Positions 35,700 to 44,085 of a stretch of DNA of 64,000 nt are shown in pieces. Made by a program: the position numbers and the translations under genes. Source of the stretch: Lachnospiraceae bacterium (lineage in GTDB: Bacteria; Bacillota; Clostridia; Lachnospirales; Lachnospiraceae); contig QXWW01000023.1 in NCBI GenBank assembly GCA_009911185.1, positions 1-64,000 on the forward strand, written 5' to 3'. Under the pieces are notes generated by a model. It was not told where the DNA came from. It was given only the letters and a program-made list of their open reading frames with translations, and searched no databases. The stretch's first letter is position 1. Every line of letters starts with the position of its first letter.

Positions 35700-36535
35700 A
35701 CAGATTAGAATTAAGAAAACTGAGTTTAGAATTTCGCAGGTTATCAAGTAATCTGCTCAATAGCACTGATGACACGGCAGATATAAATCTTTCTCGTTTC
35801 CTCAAATTTATAGATGGAAATGAGTTAATATCAAGATTTATTAAAGATAAAATCTCGGGTGTCGATTATGATTTTAAGAAATGCTACGCCATAGGTTGTT
35901 CAGGATGGGCGGATTTTAATCCGCCTGAAGATGAAGCGTGTCATATTAAGGCACAGTATGATTATCTTTTGTTCATAAACAGTGAGGATAAGATAAATGT
36001 GCGTGGACAGGCAATGCGATATTGTTGGTCGAGTAGAAAAATAAATGATAATATTCAAAGTTTCCTTGATATGGCGTTTAAACCTCTTATAGATTTCATA
36101 AATGACTGTCTTTCGATGGAAATGATTGTTTGTGATGAGGAGGAAAAGGCTATGAACGGAAATACATATATTCAAAATATTGAAACTGTTAATGGTTCGG
36201 CAAGCCAACAGAATAGTGGAGTAATAAATACTTACAACACTACAAATGATACAAGTTCTATGATTACTCTGATTGACAAATTGCTTGCATCACTGCCTGA
36301 GATACAGGGAGTTGACTCGGAAGAAATCGAGAATGTGAAAGATGATTTGGAAATGATTCAGGAGCAGTTGAAAAGCGATGCTCCGAAAAAGAACCGTATA
36401 GGAAAGGCTCTTGCAGGAATAAAAAAGTTTGCAGGCGATTTTTCTATGAAACTTGCAGTGACACTTGCCGCTGGAGCAGTTACGGGAACAGATTGGAATA
36501 TGTTACTGCAACAGGTTGAAAATTTTATTAAATAA
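35696..36535 (+). CDS. Unknown partner protein of the zinc-ribbon gene
   Basis: About 279 residues from GTG 35696, which overlaps the previous stop. The N-terminal 130 residues (LSRFLKFIDGNELISRFIKD, then WSSRKINDNIQSFLDMAFKP) resemble uncharacterised proteins on mobile elements. The middle has a low-complexity polar stretch (NTYIQNIETVNGSASQQNSG) and the C-terminus is a helical SDAPKKNRIGKALAGIKKFA followed by a weakly hydrophobic, alanine-rich segment ending in a possible amphipathic helix. That tail recalls the C-terminal helices of several toxin or defence proteins. No enzyme motif is visible. A membrane-acting effector is one possibility. Confidence 0.7.
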   Translation: MNRLELRKLSLEFRRLSSNLLNSTDDTADINLSRFLKFIDGNELISRFIKDKISGVDYDFKKCYAIGCSGWADFNPPEDEACHIKAQYDYLLFINSEDKINVRGQAMRYCWSSRKINDNIQSFLDMAFKPLIDFINDCLSMEMIVCDEEEKAMNGNTYIQNIETVNGSASQQNSGVINTYNTTNDTSSMITLIDKLLASLPEIQGVDSEEIENVKDDLEMIQEQLKSDAPKKNRIGKALAGIKKFAGDFSMKLAVTLAAGAVTGTDWNMLLQQVENFIK

Positions 36536-36569
36536 AAAAGTTTGAGAAATGCATTTATGATTTAACACG

Positions 36570-36635
36570 AAACATATAGCTATTATCCGCAGTTACAGAG
36601 CAAGTGTTATCAACACCGATAACAAAATGATAACA
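36570..36635 (+). repeat. 60-bp direct repeat, right copy, overlapping the E1 right arm site
   Basis: 36570-36629 repeats 35033-35092. Its end runs into CCGATAACAAAATGATAACA (36616-36635), which matches the E1 left arm site at 27887 in 18 of 20 positions. The stretch 36536-36942 otherwise holds only element ends and no gene. Confidence 0.7.
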
Positions 36636-36735
36636 TTAGCTCATATAGGCAGGATAATATGGATATATCAAATAATCAAAAGCACCACGAATACGACAGA
36701 GAATACTCTCTAAACAAAATTGATTAGTACTTGTC

Positions 36736-36747
36736 GAGTTCGAATAA
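36736..36747 (+). repeat. att core 2, border of E1 and E2
   Basis: GAGTTCGAATAA, identical to the guaA end. It follows a cytosine (TCGAGTT) as at the other internal borders. Confidence 0.85.
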
Positions 36748-36806
36748 TTCGATGAATCAAGAAAGCCCAGTATTTATGCCGGTTGCAAATAAAATAGCTT
36801 AGTTAC

Positions 36807-36825
36807 TGGCAACGTTTTGGCAACA
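36807..36825 (+). repeat. E2 left arm-type site
   Basis: TGGCAACGTTTTGGCAACA with two direct GGCAAC half-sites. The partner at 46573-46591 matches in 17 of 19 positions. Confidence 0.65.
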
Positions 36826-36942
36826 CTTTTTCTTATTCAGAGAATGATTTACACATTTCAATATAGCATGATGGAAGATTCCTTGCTGATTTTCAGAGTT
36901 GAAAACTGAATATCAGCAAGGTTTTCTTATTGTATGTTTCTT

Positions 36943-37461
36943 TTACTTTTCTTCAGATTTTCCAATGAGGGAATCGCTCATTTCTTTGGAAGGCGTCTTT
37001 GCCCAATGCTGGCTGGCGTTCAGTTCCGGGTATCGGTAACGCCATTCGTCATATTCTTCCTGGCTGATTTCACCGTTTTCAAGTCTTTCTGCCTGCTGCT
37101 GCCATTCCCGGAGCATGGAGCTGACCGTGTCAACAGGGGAAGAACTGGAAGAATCCCGGCAAAGGCAGATAAGGCCGTCTTTTTCAGTTATTCGGAATCC
37201 ATATATGTCCTCTAATGCAAAGAGGGTATGTAAAAAACCAATGTATGTGTCGATGTCTGGCACAGTCAGTGCGTGGGGGCTGACGCCGAGTATGCCCGCC
37301 ATTTCTTTCACAAGGTTCTGTTTGGGGATTCTTGCTTCCGATTCATACTGCGCCATGCGCACGTCGGAAGTCCTGCCCAGAAAGCCGAGCCGTTCGCCAA
37401 GCTGTTTCTGCGTCAGGTTCTTCCTGTTGCGGAAAAATTTGATACGCTTTCCGATTGCCAT
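36943..37461 (-). CDS. XRE-family repressor of element E2
   Basis: 172 residues from ATG 37461, which follows GGAGG; longer upstream frames lack this signal. The helix-turn-helix reads RIKFFRNRKNLTQKQLGERL and RMAQYESEARIPKQNL. It shares the whole architecture of the E1 and E4 repressors, including the C-terminal ASQHWAKTPSKEMSDSL, but is clearly diverged. The promoter it faces lacks the TAAGC-N6-GCTTA operator, so its DNA specificity is probably different. Confidence 0.85.
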   Translation of the reverse strand: MAIGKRIKFFRNRKNLTQKQLGERLGFLGRTSDVRMAQYESEARIPKQNLVKEMAGILGVSPHALTVPDIDTYIGFLHTLFALEDIYGFRITEKDGLICLCRDSSSSSPVDTVSSMLREWQQQAERLENGEISQEEYDEWRYRYPELNASQHWAKTPSKEMSDSLIGKSEEK

Positions 37462-37603
37462 AAGTAAACCTCCGTGTAGTTTGATTTTGTATTTAGCTGT
37501 GGCTAGACAGTTAAACAAATTTGTTGGGTACAGTATAGCATGGCGCAGCAAAGATAGCAAGTGGAAGTTAAATAAAATAATTTAAGATTTTTCTGAAAAA
37601 CTA

Positions 37604-37632
37604 TTGACTTAAATTAGTGAGTTTAGTAATAT
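37604..37632 (+). promoter_or_regulatory. E2 xis-int promoter
   Basis: TTGACT (37604-37609), 17 bases, TAATAT (37627-37632), the same position and spacing as in E1 and E4. TTTAG/CTAAA motifs around it (AGTTTAGT, ACTAAAC, ATTTAG) are the likely operator. Confidence 0.6.
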
Positions 37633-37768
37633 AGGAAGTACATAGACTAAACAAACAAATTTAGTTATATTTGGGACTGCCAGTAAAAACTGTTGGCTTG
37701 GAAGAAAGGCAGATTTATGGGGCAGGCAGTGGAATCAGGAATAAAAGAGGGAAAGGAGGAATGCGATA

Positions 37769-37948
37769 ATGGAAAGCAAAAATTTCATGACGGTTGAGGA
37801 AGTGGCGCAGGAGCTGAACGTTTCCAAATCCTATGCCTACAAGGTTGTCCGGGAATTGAATGCGGAAATGCGGGAGCTTGGCTACCTGACAGTGACAGGC
37901 AGGGTGAACACGAATTTCTTCCGCAAGAAGTTATGTTACAGCGAGTAG
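37769..37948 (+). CDS. Excisionase-like HTH protein of E2
   Basis: A 59-residue protein starting ATG 37769 behind AAAGGAGG. FMTVEEVAQELNVSKSYAYK followed by VVRELNAEMRELGY and a basic end is the same HTH_17-type protein as at 28762, 48902 and 57052. It should act as the recombination directionality factor for the E2 integrase. About 140 bases separate it from the integrase, unlike in E1 where the genes touch. Confidence 0.8.
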   Translation: MESKNFMTVEEVAQELNVSKSYAYKVVRELNAEMRELGYLTVTGRVNTNFFRKKLCYSE

Positions 37949-38091
37949 TTTTCCGCAGGGAATTATACTCAGTGGGCAGTTTTCCCATAAGAAGTCATGT
38001 TACAACAGACAATGTAGGAATCTTAAAATAATTCTGGGGGCTGATGTCAGGTTATTTCTGCAGCCAGCCCTGGAGAAAGGAGCGTGGCCAT

Positions 38092-39240
38092 ATGGCTGTA
38101 TACAAAGATGGCGACAAATGGCGCGTCATCTACCGATATACGAATTACAAAGGGGAAAGGAAGCAGACGCAGAAAAGGGGCTTTGCGACCAAAAGGGAGG
38201 CTTTAGGCTGGGAGAGGGAGGTCAAGCTGAAAAGCGAGTCTAAACTGGACATGACCTTTGGGAGTTTCTTTGAAATCTACGAGGCGGACAAAAAGAAGAG
38301 GGTAAAGGAGAACACATGGGAATCCAAGAGCCATGTGATACGCACGAAGATACTGCCTTATTTCGGGGAGCGGAAGATTGCGGAGATCGAGCCGAGGGAC
38401 GTGATTGCATGGCAGAATGAAATGCTTGCCTATAAAGGCGGGAATGGCGAGGTCTATTCGCCCACTTACCTGAAAACCATCCATGCACAGCTAAGCGCAA
38501 TTTTTAACCATGCCGTGAGGTTTTACCACCTGCCAGGCAACCCGGCGCAGAAAGCCGGGGCGATGGGCAGCGAGGAACATAAGGAAATGCTGTTCTGGAC
38601 AAAGGAGGAATACCTGAAATTTGCGGACGCAATGATGGACAAGCCGCTGTCCTATTATGCCTTTGAAATGCTCTACTGGTGTGGCGTAAGGCTGGGCGAA
38701 ATGCTCGCCCTAACGCCGTCAGACTTTGACTTTTTACGGAATACCGTAACCATAAACAAGTCCTACCAGCGGTTAAAGGGGAGAGACGTCATCACTTCCC
38801 CCAAGACTGCAAAGAGCAACCGAACCATAAAAATGCCGCATTTCTTATGTGAGGAAATGCAGGAATATATCGGAATGCTCTATGAAATCGGCAAGGATGA
38901 AAGAATGTTCCAAGTCACAAAATCCTACCTGCACCACGAGATGGACAGGGGAGCGAAAGCTGCAGGAGTGAAACGCATCAGAATCCATGATTTACGTCAT
39001 AGCCATATCAGCTTACTGATTGAGATGGGATTTTCGGCACTCGCCATAGCAGACCGGGTGGGGCATGAGAGCATAGACATCACCTACCGCTACGCCCATT
39101 TATTCCCAAACAAACAGACGGAAATGGCGGATAAGCTGGATATGGAGCGCATGGAAAGCCTTTCGCAGACGGATAACCATGCGGGAGTGTATCTGCCTAT
39201 GGATGATGAATTTGAGCTGGAACGGAGAAAGGGGATTTAA
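38092..39240 (+). CDS. int: Tyrosine integrase of element E2
   Basis: About 382 residues from ATG 38092, with AAGGAG nine bases before; an upstream ATG at 38044 is less likely. The arm-binding domain begins MAVYKDGDKWRVIYRYTNYK. The catalytic Arg (CGVRLGEMLAL), HDLRHSH box, VGHESIDITY and the nucleophile Tyr in YRYAHLF are all present. A 30-residue tail (QTDNHAGVYLPMDDEFELER) exceeds the E1 enzyme. The arm-binding domain differs from E1, matching the different subterminal repeats of E2. Confidence 0.92.
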   Translation: MAVYKDGDKWRVIYRYTNYKGERKQTQKRGFATKREALGWEREVKLKSESKLDMTFGSFFEIYEADKKKRVKENTWESKSHVIRTKILPYFGERKIAEIEPRDVIAWQNEMLAYKGGNGEVYSPTYLKTIHAQLSAIFNHAVRFYHLPGNPAQKAGAMGSEEHKEMLFWTKEEYLKFADAMMDKPLSYYAFEMLYWCGVRLGEMLALTPSDFDFLRNTVTINKSYQRLKGRDVITSPKTAKSNRTIKMPHFLCEEMQEYIGMLYEIGKDERMFQVTKSYLHHEMDRGAKAAGVKRIRIHDLRHSHISLLIEMGFSALAIADRVGHESIDITYRYAHLFPNKQTEMADKLDMERMESLSQTDNHAGVYLPMDDEFELERRKGI

Positions 39241-39244
39241 AATT

Positions 39245-39565
39245 ATGGAGAAAAGGCTTGATCACAAAGGAAGATGGAGGAATAAGACGGTGGCATTCCA
39301 TGTCTCAGAGGAGGAAGGAAAGCTGATAGACCGCTGTGTGAGCCTGTCGGGACTTACCAAGCAAGAATATATCACCCGGCGTCTGCAATGCCGGGATGTC
39401 GTGGTGCAGGGCAACCCGAGGGTGTATAAGGCATTGCGTAACCAGATGGCAGAAATCCATGAGGAATTAAAACGTCTGGAAAAATGCAGCGGGGACAATG
39501 ATGAACTGCTCTATACCATCCAGTTAGTTGCAGAAACCATGAACGGGCTGAAAGGGGAAAACTGA
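39245..39565 (+). CDS. Ribbon-helix-helix mobilization accessory protein of E2
   Basis: 106 residues from ATG 39245. GRWRNKTVAFHVSEEEGKLI and SGLTKQEYITRRLQ match the proteins at 30044 and 58333. In E2 the ATPase and relaxase that normally follow are missing, so this is probably an orphan relaxosome factor. Confidence 0.65.
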   Translation: MEKRLDHKGRWRNKTVAFHVSEEEGKLIDRCVSLSGLTKQEYITRRLQCRDVVVQGNPRVYKALRNQMAEIHEELKRLEKCSGDNDELLYTIQLVAETMNGLKGEN

Positions 39566-39762
39566 TTGCAGTCAGCCATATACCTACCAGCCGAAAAAGA
39601 GAAAATATAGGGAATATATGTGAAAGCAATATCCGATTTTTACCACTAAAAACATTTTGTTTTCGGGTGGGATGAGAACAACTTGAGAGAAAAGGAAGAA
39701 AAAATTTGCAGACAAGGCAGCCAGTAACAGGAAAATATCTGGTTGCCGGACAGGAGGGAATC
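39566..39762 (+). other. Deletion scar in the mobilization region of E2
   Basis: Where E1 and E4 have the ATPase, iterons, oriT and relaxase (about 2.5 kb), E2 has under 200 bases. The sequence CTACCAGCCGAAAAAGAGA (about 39585) matches the block just upstream of the E4 relaxase, which suggests a deletion with joined ends. No gene seen. Confidence 0.45.
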
Positions 39763-40140
39763 ATGAAAAAACACATCATTGGTGAAAACGGAATCAGCTA
39801 TACAAAGGGGGAAGATGGAATTTATTACCCGGATTTAAGGATGCCGGAAGGGGAAAATTATGAGATTGGTAGATATGGAAACATGAGGATGGAATACTTG
39901 AAAAAGCACCATAAAGGGCTGTATCTGGACTTGCTGACAAGCGGAAAGCTTAACAGACACCTGCATGAGTGTGACGAGGAATGTCAGGCAAGGATGGAAT
40001 TTTTGACGGAGCGGATGAAAGCTGGTACGGTGATTACGGAAGAATTAAAGGCAAAGGAACAGATGAAATGGGTTGGATTGATGAATAATATCCGCTTAGC
40101 GGCAGAGGAGGTTGTGTTGAAAGAACTGGTATATTGTTAA
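39763..40140 (+). CDS. tnpV: TnpV-like transposon protein of E2
   Basis: 125 residues from ATG 39763 behind AGGAGG. GIYYPDLRMP, HHKGLYLDLLTSGKLNRHL and MKWVGLMNNIRLAAEEVVL align with the TnpV proteins of E1 and E4. It is the last backbone gene of E2 and marks the border to the AT-rich cargo. Confidence 0.8.
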   Translation: MKKHIIGENGISYTKGEDGIYYPDLRMPEGENYEIGRYGNMRMEYLKKHHKGLYLDLLTSGKLNRHLHECDEECQARMEFLTERMKAGTVITEELKAKEQMKWVGLMNNIRLAAEEVVLKELVYC

Positions 40141-41006
40141 TGAATCTGTGTTGGATAAACTGGCAGATTTGCGATAAAAAATGTGCTGAGAAGGGAGTAC
40201 GTTGTTGAAAGGATTGGCAGAGTGCCGAGAAAATTTTGCTGATAACATGGAGATATTGTTAAAGGGGATGGCAGATTTTTGGATAAACCATATGGATAAA
40301 TTAAGATATATTGATTGAGGGAATAGGGCGGGAAACCGCTCTATTCTCTTTGCGGAGAAAGCATATATGAACTTAAAATTAGGATATTTTCGGTGGAATG
40401 GGATAGAGAGAAAGCCCGTTAGAGAATTTCTTTTTCGGCTGTTAAAATGAGTTATGTCAAATACAAAAAGCAGATAAAAAGTAATACACAATACCAGCAA
40501 GCAACGCCTTTGGATTGCCACGCTCTATGAGAGGTGGCAATTTCCGGCACTTGTTAGGGAAAATCCCTAAAACCCTTTTTGTCAACCATGTGTCTGAAAT
40601 TATTTCAGTGAAATATGTGAAAAAGTTTAACTTATTGTTTTTCAGAATCAGTGATGAAATTCAACTATTCAGATTTTGTGTCATTGTTTCCGCTGGTGCA
40701 TTCCATAAATAAAGACCATGCATATTTGAATCCTATTAAATAGGGCAATAAGATATAATCTTCTAGTTTACAACAATTCTCAGAATTCAGCACTTCCAGT
40801 AACAGTTAAAAACTCCCCACATCTATGAAAAGTAATGTAAATATGTTTTCAATATCTTTGATAACGGCGTTTTTGATTTTGTGGTATTTAAAAATTTAGA
40901 TAAATGTGTTCGGAAAAATTTATAGAGGATTTCAAGAATACAATTTACGATAATAAGTCTAGAATAAAAGAATAATCCAATGTACTGCTATTGGATTATC
41001 CCTTGA
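40141..41006. other. Gene-poor spacer between E2 backbone and cargo
   Basis: No supported gene in about 870 bases. A terminator-like hairpin GAATAGGGCGG (40321-40331) and CCGCTCTATTC (40336-40346) is present. The rest is AT-rich with short overlapping frames. Confidence 0.4.
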
Positions 41007-41168
41007 CTAATCATTTTTCATGCTTTTGCTATTTTCTTTTAAATACTCTCTCAGAACAAGATTGACATATTGAGAAAATGACCTATCGTCTTGTTCTGCC
41101 AATGATTTAATTTCATCTATGATTTCCGCATCAAGTGTAATACTCACTTTTGTTTTGAGTGGTTTCAT
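41007..41168 (-). CDS. Small ribbon-helix-helix protein, copy 1
   Basis: 53 residues. The frame reads KTKVSITLDAEIIDEIKSLA and DDRSFSQYVNLVLREYLKEN, a standard CopG/Arc-type ribbon-helix-helix DNA-binding protein. AAGGAG lies nine bases before the ATG. Such short proteins act as autorepressors or as antitoxins, but no toxin gene is adjacent. The sequence upstream has a tandem TAAAGTAG motif (AAAGTAGTATAAAGTAG near 41233-41250), a likely operator. Confidence 0.75.
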   Translation of the reverse strand: MKPLKTKVSITLDAEIIDEIKSLAEQDDRSFSQYVNLVLREYLKENSKSMKND

Positions 41169-41333
41169 AATGCTGCTCCTTTTTAATATAATATAGCACC
41201 ATGTAGCGTTTTATATTGATTTGTCGCTCAAAGTAGTATAAAGTAGGGGATTTGCTATATGAGTCTGTTTTGGTGGAACTGTCTGAATTTTAAGAACATT
41301 GCAACAAAGAATACAAAAAGCATAGAATAAAAT

Positions 41334-41498
41334 TCACTTAATTTTTTTTAATCTCTTTTTATTTTCTTTTAAATATTCTCTCAGAACAAGATTGACATAT
41401 TGAGAAAATGACCTATCATCCTGTTCCGCCAATGATTTAATATCATTTATGATTTCCGCATCAAGTGTGATACTTACTTTTGTTTTGAGTGGTTTCAT
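41334..41498 (-). CDS. Small ribbon-helix-helix protein, copy 2
   Basis: 54 residues, identical to copy 1 over nearly the first 46 positions and differing only in the tail (KKRLKKIK instead of SKSMKND). The upstream tandem TAAAGTAG motif is repeated too (near 41565-41580), so the duplication covered gene and control region. Copy 2 is transcribed toward copy 1 and may be co-regulated or cross-regulated. Confidence 0.75.
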   Translation of the reverse strand: MKPLKTKVSITLDAEIINDIKSLAEQDDRSFSQYVNLVLREYLKENKKRLKKIK

Positions 41499-41609
41499 AA
41501 TGCTACTCCTTTTCCGTATAATATACCATTGAACAGCTTTTTATATTGACTAATCGCTTAAAGTAGTATAAAGTAGGACTATAAAAATGGATGAATGAGG
41601 TGAATATTG

Positions 41610-42143
41610 ATGGAAAAAAGTAAAAGAGGAGGTTTGTCATATGAGGAACTGAAAAGCGATGAAAAAACTTTGATACAGTGGTATAGGGAAAATCCGGTCT
41701 CTGTATATATTGAAATTGCTTTAATGAAAATGCTGGGTTGGAAGATTATTACAGAAAATGAGCATAGGGTATATCAATCAAAAGTTGTCAAAAAAGCATC
41801 TATTTTGAAAAGGATTGCAAGAAATGAGGTGGAAAATAATATGGATAAAGACAAATTAAAGGATTTTTTGTTTGAATCGCTGAACGAGAATGATGAGTTG
41901 TTTTCCGATGTCTCGCTGGATGATGAAATGGACACACTTTTTATTACGGCTGTTGGCGGGAAAAGGTTTATTGTTACTATTAGTCCTGTGGCAGCGGATA
42001 AAGCAATCATAGAATTGTGGGCAAAGAAAAACCCGGAATTAATGTCTATTGCCCTTGGTGTAATATATATGAGGGATTTAGGGGTTTTTACAGAAGAAGA
42101 AACAAGCAAATATTTATCGCAAATTGTTCAAAAGGCAAAATAA
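41610..42143 (+). CDS. Unknown protein divergent from the RHH pair
   Basis: 177 residues from ATG 41610 with GAGGTG upstream. No family recognised. The N-terminal 60 residues (RGGLSYEELKSDEKTLIQWY) are helical and basic; the middle is acidic (FESLNENDELFSDVSLDDEM); the C-terminus ends VFTEEETSKYLSQIVQKAK. No membrane segment or catalytic motif is apparent. It is transcribed divergently from the RHH genes across the TAAAGTAG operator, so it may be under their control, which is the arrangement of a regulator and its target. Confidence 0.55.
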   Translation: MEKSKRGGLSYEELKSDEKTLIQWYRENPVSVYIEIALMKMLGWKIITENEHRVYQSKVVKKASILKRIARNEVENNMDKDKLKDFLFESLNENDELFSDVSLDDEMDTLFITAVGGKRFIVTISPVAADKAIIELWAKKNPELMSIALGVIYMRDLGVFTEEETSKYLSQIVQKAK

Positions 42144-42189
42144 TATTTTCCATAAAAATTTATCATGGGGAAATCATCCAAGATAATGA

Positions 42190-42232
42190 AAAGAGTCAGC
42201 TGATAGTTTTAAGTTTTCAGTTGGCTCTTTTT
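42190..42232 (+). terminator. Terminator after the unknown gene
   Basis: AGAGTCAGCTGA (42192-42203) and TCAGTTGGCTCT (42217-42228) pair with two G-U, followed by T5. The following 290 bases up to the XRE gene hold nothing recognisable. Confidence 0.75.
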
Positions 42233-42529
42233 GTTCATAAATGTAAAATTATGAAAGAATTTAATGTGTGTCCGGAAATCTGGATGCACACCTTTAGGTG
42301 GAATAGATTGTATAATGTCTTGGACTGTGAAATAAAAGACTTACTTGTTTAGCAGATAAAGAAAGAATAGATTGTATTTTTGCATAAATTGTATTAAAAT
42401 AACAAAGAGTGGAACAAAAGTTTGTATTTGTAATATGCTAACAATTATTTAGGCTTAACAGATGCCTGTGCTAAATTGGGAATGATATTTTAGGAAAGAA
42501 ATAAGCATGGAGAATGCAGAGGTAGGAAC

Positions 42530-42760
42530 GTGGAGGAAGACTACGGATATTTGGAGATTCGTCTGGACGAACTGCTGAAGAAAAAAGGGTTGAGTAAGAA
42601 CAAGCTATCACACAAGGCGGAAATGAATTGGAAACAGATAGACAATTACTGCACCAACAGCATTACCCGGCTGGACGTGTATGTGCTGTGCAAGCTGTGT
42701 ACGGTGTTAGGGGGTGGGATACAAGATTTGCTGGTGTTCCATCCGCCGGGAGAAGAATAG
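42530..42760 (+). CDS. Small XRE-family HTH protein
   Basis: 76 residues from GTG 42530. The helix-turn-helix LDELLKKKGLSKNKLSHKAEM and the late LCKLCTVLGGGIQDLLVFHP are typical of single-domain Cro-like regulators. It lies 80 bases before the YhcG-type nuclease and probably regulates it. Confidence 0.8.
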   Translation: MEEDYGYLEIRLDELLKKKGLSKNKLSHKAEMNWKQIDNYCTNSITRLDVYVLCKLCTVLGGGIQDLLVFHPPGEE

Positions 42761-42812
42761 GCGTCTTGCTGACAGAAAATAAATAATTGTGAAAATATAG
42801 AATTTATAAAAC

Positions 42813-42831
42813 TCGCACCAGCGGTGCGAGA
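42813..42831. repeat. Palindrome in front of the YhcG-type gene
   Basis: CTCGCACC-AGC-GGTGCGAG. The reverse complement of this 19-mer occurs exactly inside the following gene at 43135-43153. Confidence 0.7.
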
Positions 42832-42843
42832 ATTGGAGAAGAG

Positions 42844-43869
42844 ATGGGCGGAGTGGAAATTGCGGGCTATGAGCCTTTGGTGGATGATATAAAGGAGCTG
42901 ATACATAAAAAGCAGTATCATGTGTTGAAAATAATGAATACGGAGACCATCAACCTTTACTGGGAGATTGGCGAGGAGATATACAGGCAGCAGGAAATAA
43001 ATGGATGGGGAAAGTCCATTGTAAAAGTTCTGTCTAAGGAACTGCAGAAAGAATTTCCAGGAGCAAAGGGATATTCGGCGGCAAACCTTTGGAGGATGCG
43101 TAACTTTTACTTGAATTACCGAGATTCCGAAAAACTCGCACCGCTGGTGCGAGAAATTAGCTGGAGCAATAATATCGTCATTATGGAGAAATGCAAAGAC
43201 GATTTACAGAGGGAATTTTACATCCAGATGGCAAAACGGTATGGCTGGACAAAACGCATTTTGACTAATTTCATTGAGGCACAGACCTACGAAAAGTATT
43301 TATTGAATCAGACCAATTTTGATGTTACGTTGCCGGAGGAACGCAGGGTGCAGGCAAAGTTAGCAGTGAAAGATGAATATACATTTGATTTTGCAGAATT
43401 GTCCCCAGAATATTCTGAACATGAGCTGGAAATGCAGTTAGTGAACAATATCCGGGCGTTTCTGATAGAGATGGGTGGGGATTTTGCATTTATCGGTAAT
43501 CAATACCATTTGACTGTTGGTAATAGGGATTTATATATTGATTTACTGCTTTTCCATAGAAGATTGAGGAGCTTAGTTGCAATCGAATTGAAAATAGGCG
43601 AATTTGAGGCAGAGTATGCTGGGAAAATGCAGTTGTATCTGACGGCATTGGACGAGCAGGTAAAACTGCCGGATGAAAATCCGTCTATTGGTATTATTAT
43701 CTGCAAAAGTAAGGACAAGACCTATGTGGAATATGCATTGAAACAATCGAACGTGCCGATTGGGGTAGCAACGTATAAGCTGAGCAGTTCTCTGCCGGAA
43801 GATATGAAGGAAATGCTGCCAGAGCCGGAGGAGATTGTGAGAAGGTTGAGGGTGTTTGAGAAAGAATGA
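42844..43869 (+). CDS. YhcG-family PDDEXK nuclease (DUF1016)
   Basis: 341 residues. The N-terminal DUF1016 domain shows INLYWEIGEEIYRQQE, GAKGYSAANLWRMRNFY and REISWSNNIVIMEKCKD. The C-terminal PDDEXK nuclease domain has DLYIDLLLFHRRLRSLVAIELK (metal Asp and the ExK pair) followed by GKMQLYLTALDE. YhcG proteins are nucleases of unclear function often found in defence islands and near restriction systems. The start has GGAGAAG ahead. It stands alone with the small XRE protein. Confidence 0.9.
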   Translation: MGGVEIAGYEPLVDDIKELIHKKQYHVLKIMNTETINLYWEIGEEIYRQQEINGWGKSIVKVLSKELQKEFPGAKGYSAANLWRMRNFYLNYRDSEKLAPLVREISWSNNIVIMEKCKDDLQREFYIQMAKRYGWTKRILTNFIEAQTYEKYLLNQTNFDVTLPEERRVQAKLAVKDEYTFDFAELSPEYSEHELEMQLVNNIRAFLIEMGGDFAFIGNQYHLTVGNRDLYIDLLLFHRRLRSLVAIELKIGEFEAEYAGKMQLYLTALDEQVKLPDENPSIGIIICKSKDKTYVEYALKQSNVPIGVATYKLSSSLPEDMKEMLPEPEEIVRRLRVFEKE

Positions 43870-44085
43870 TTTTATCCAATAGAAAGATTATTTATGTTAT
43901 ACAAATAAAGATATATAGAAAAAGGATTTAATTTTTATACTTTGATGATTAAAAGTGGAAAAATTTTGTAGTATGTATAAATATATGGTAAGATAAAGTA
44001 TAAACTTTAAGATTAAGAAAACAAAGTGGAATAAGTGAAATGGTATTTTGTTTATAAAATGATATACGATAGGGGTTGAACAGAT

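Noticed and set aside
40515-40712. 65-codon + strand reading frame in the E2 spacer
   Set aside because: No recognisable protein and no start signal; surrounding sequence is AT-rich spacer.
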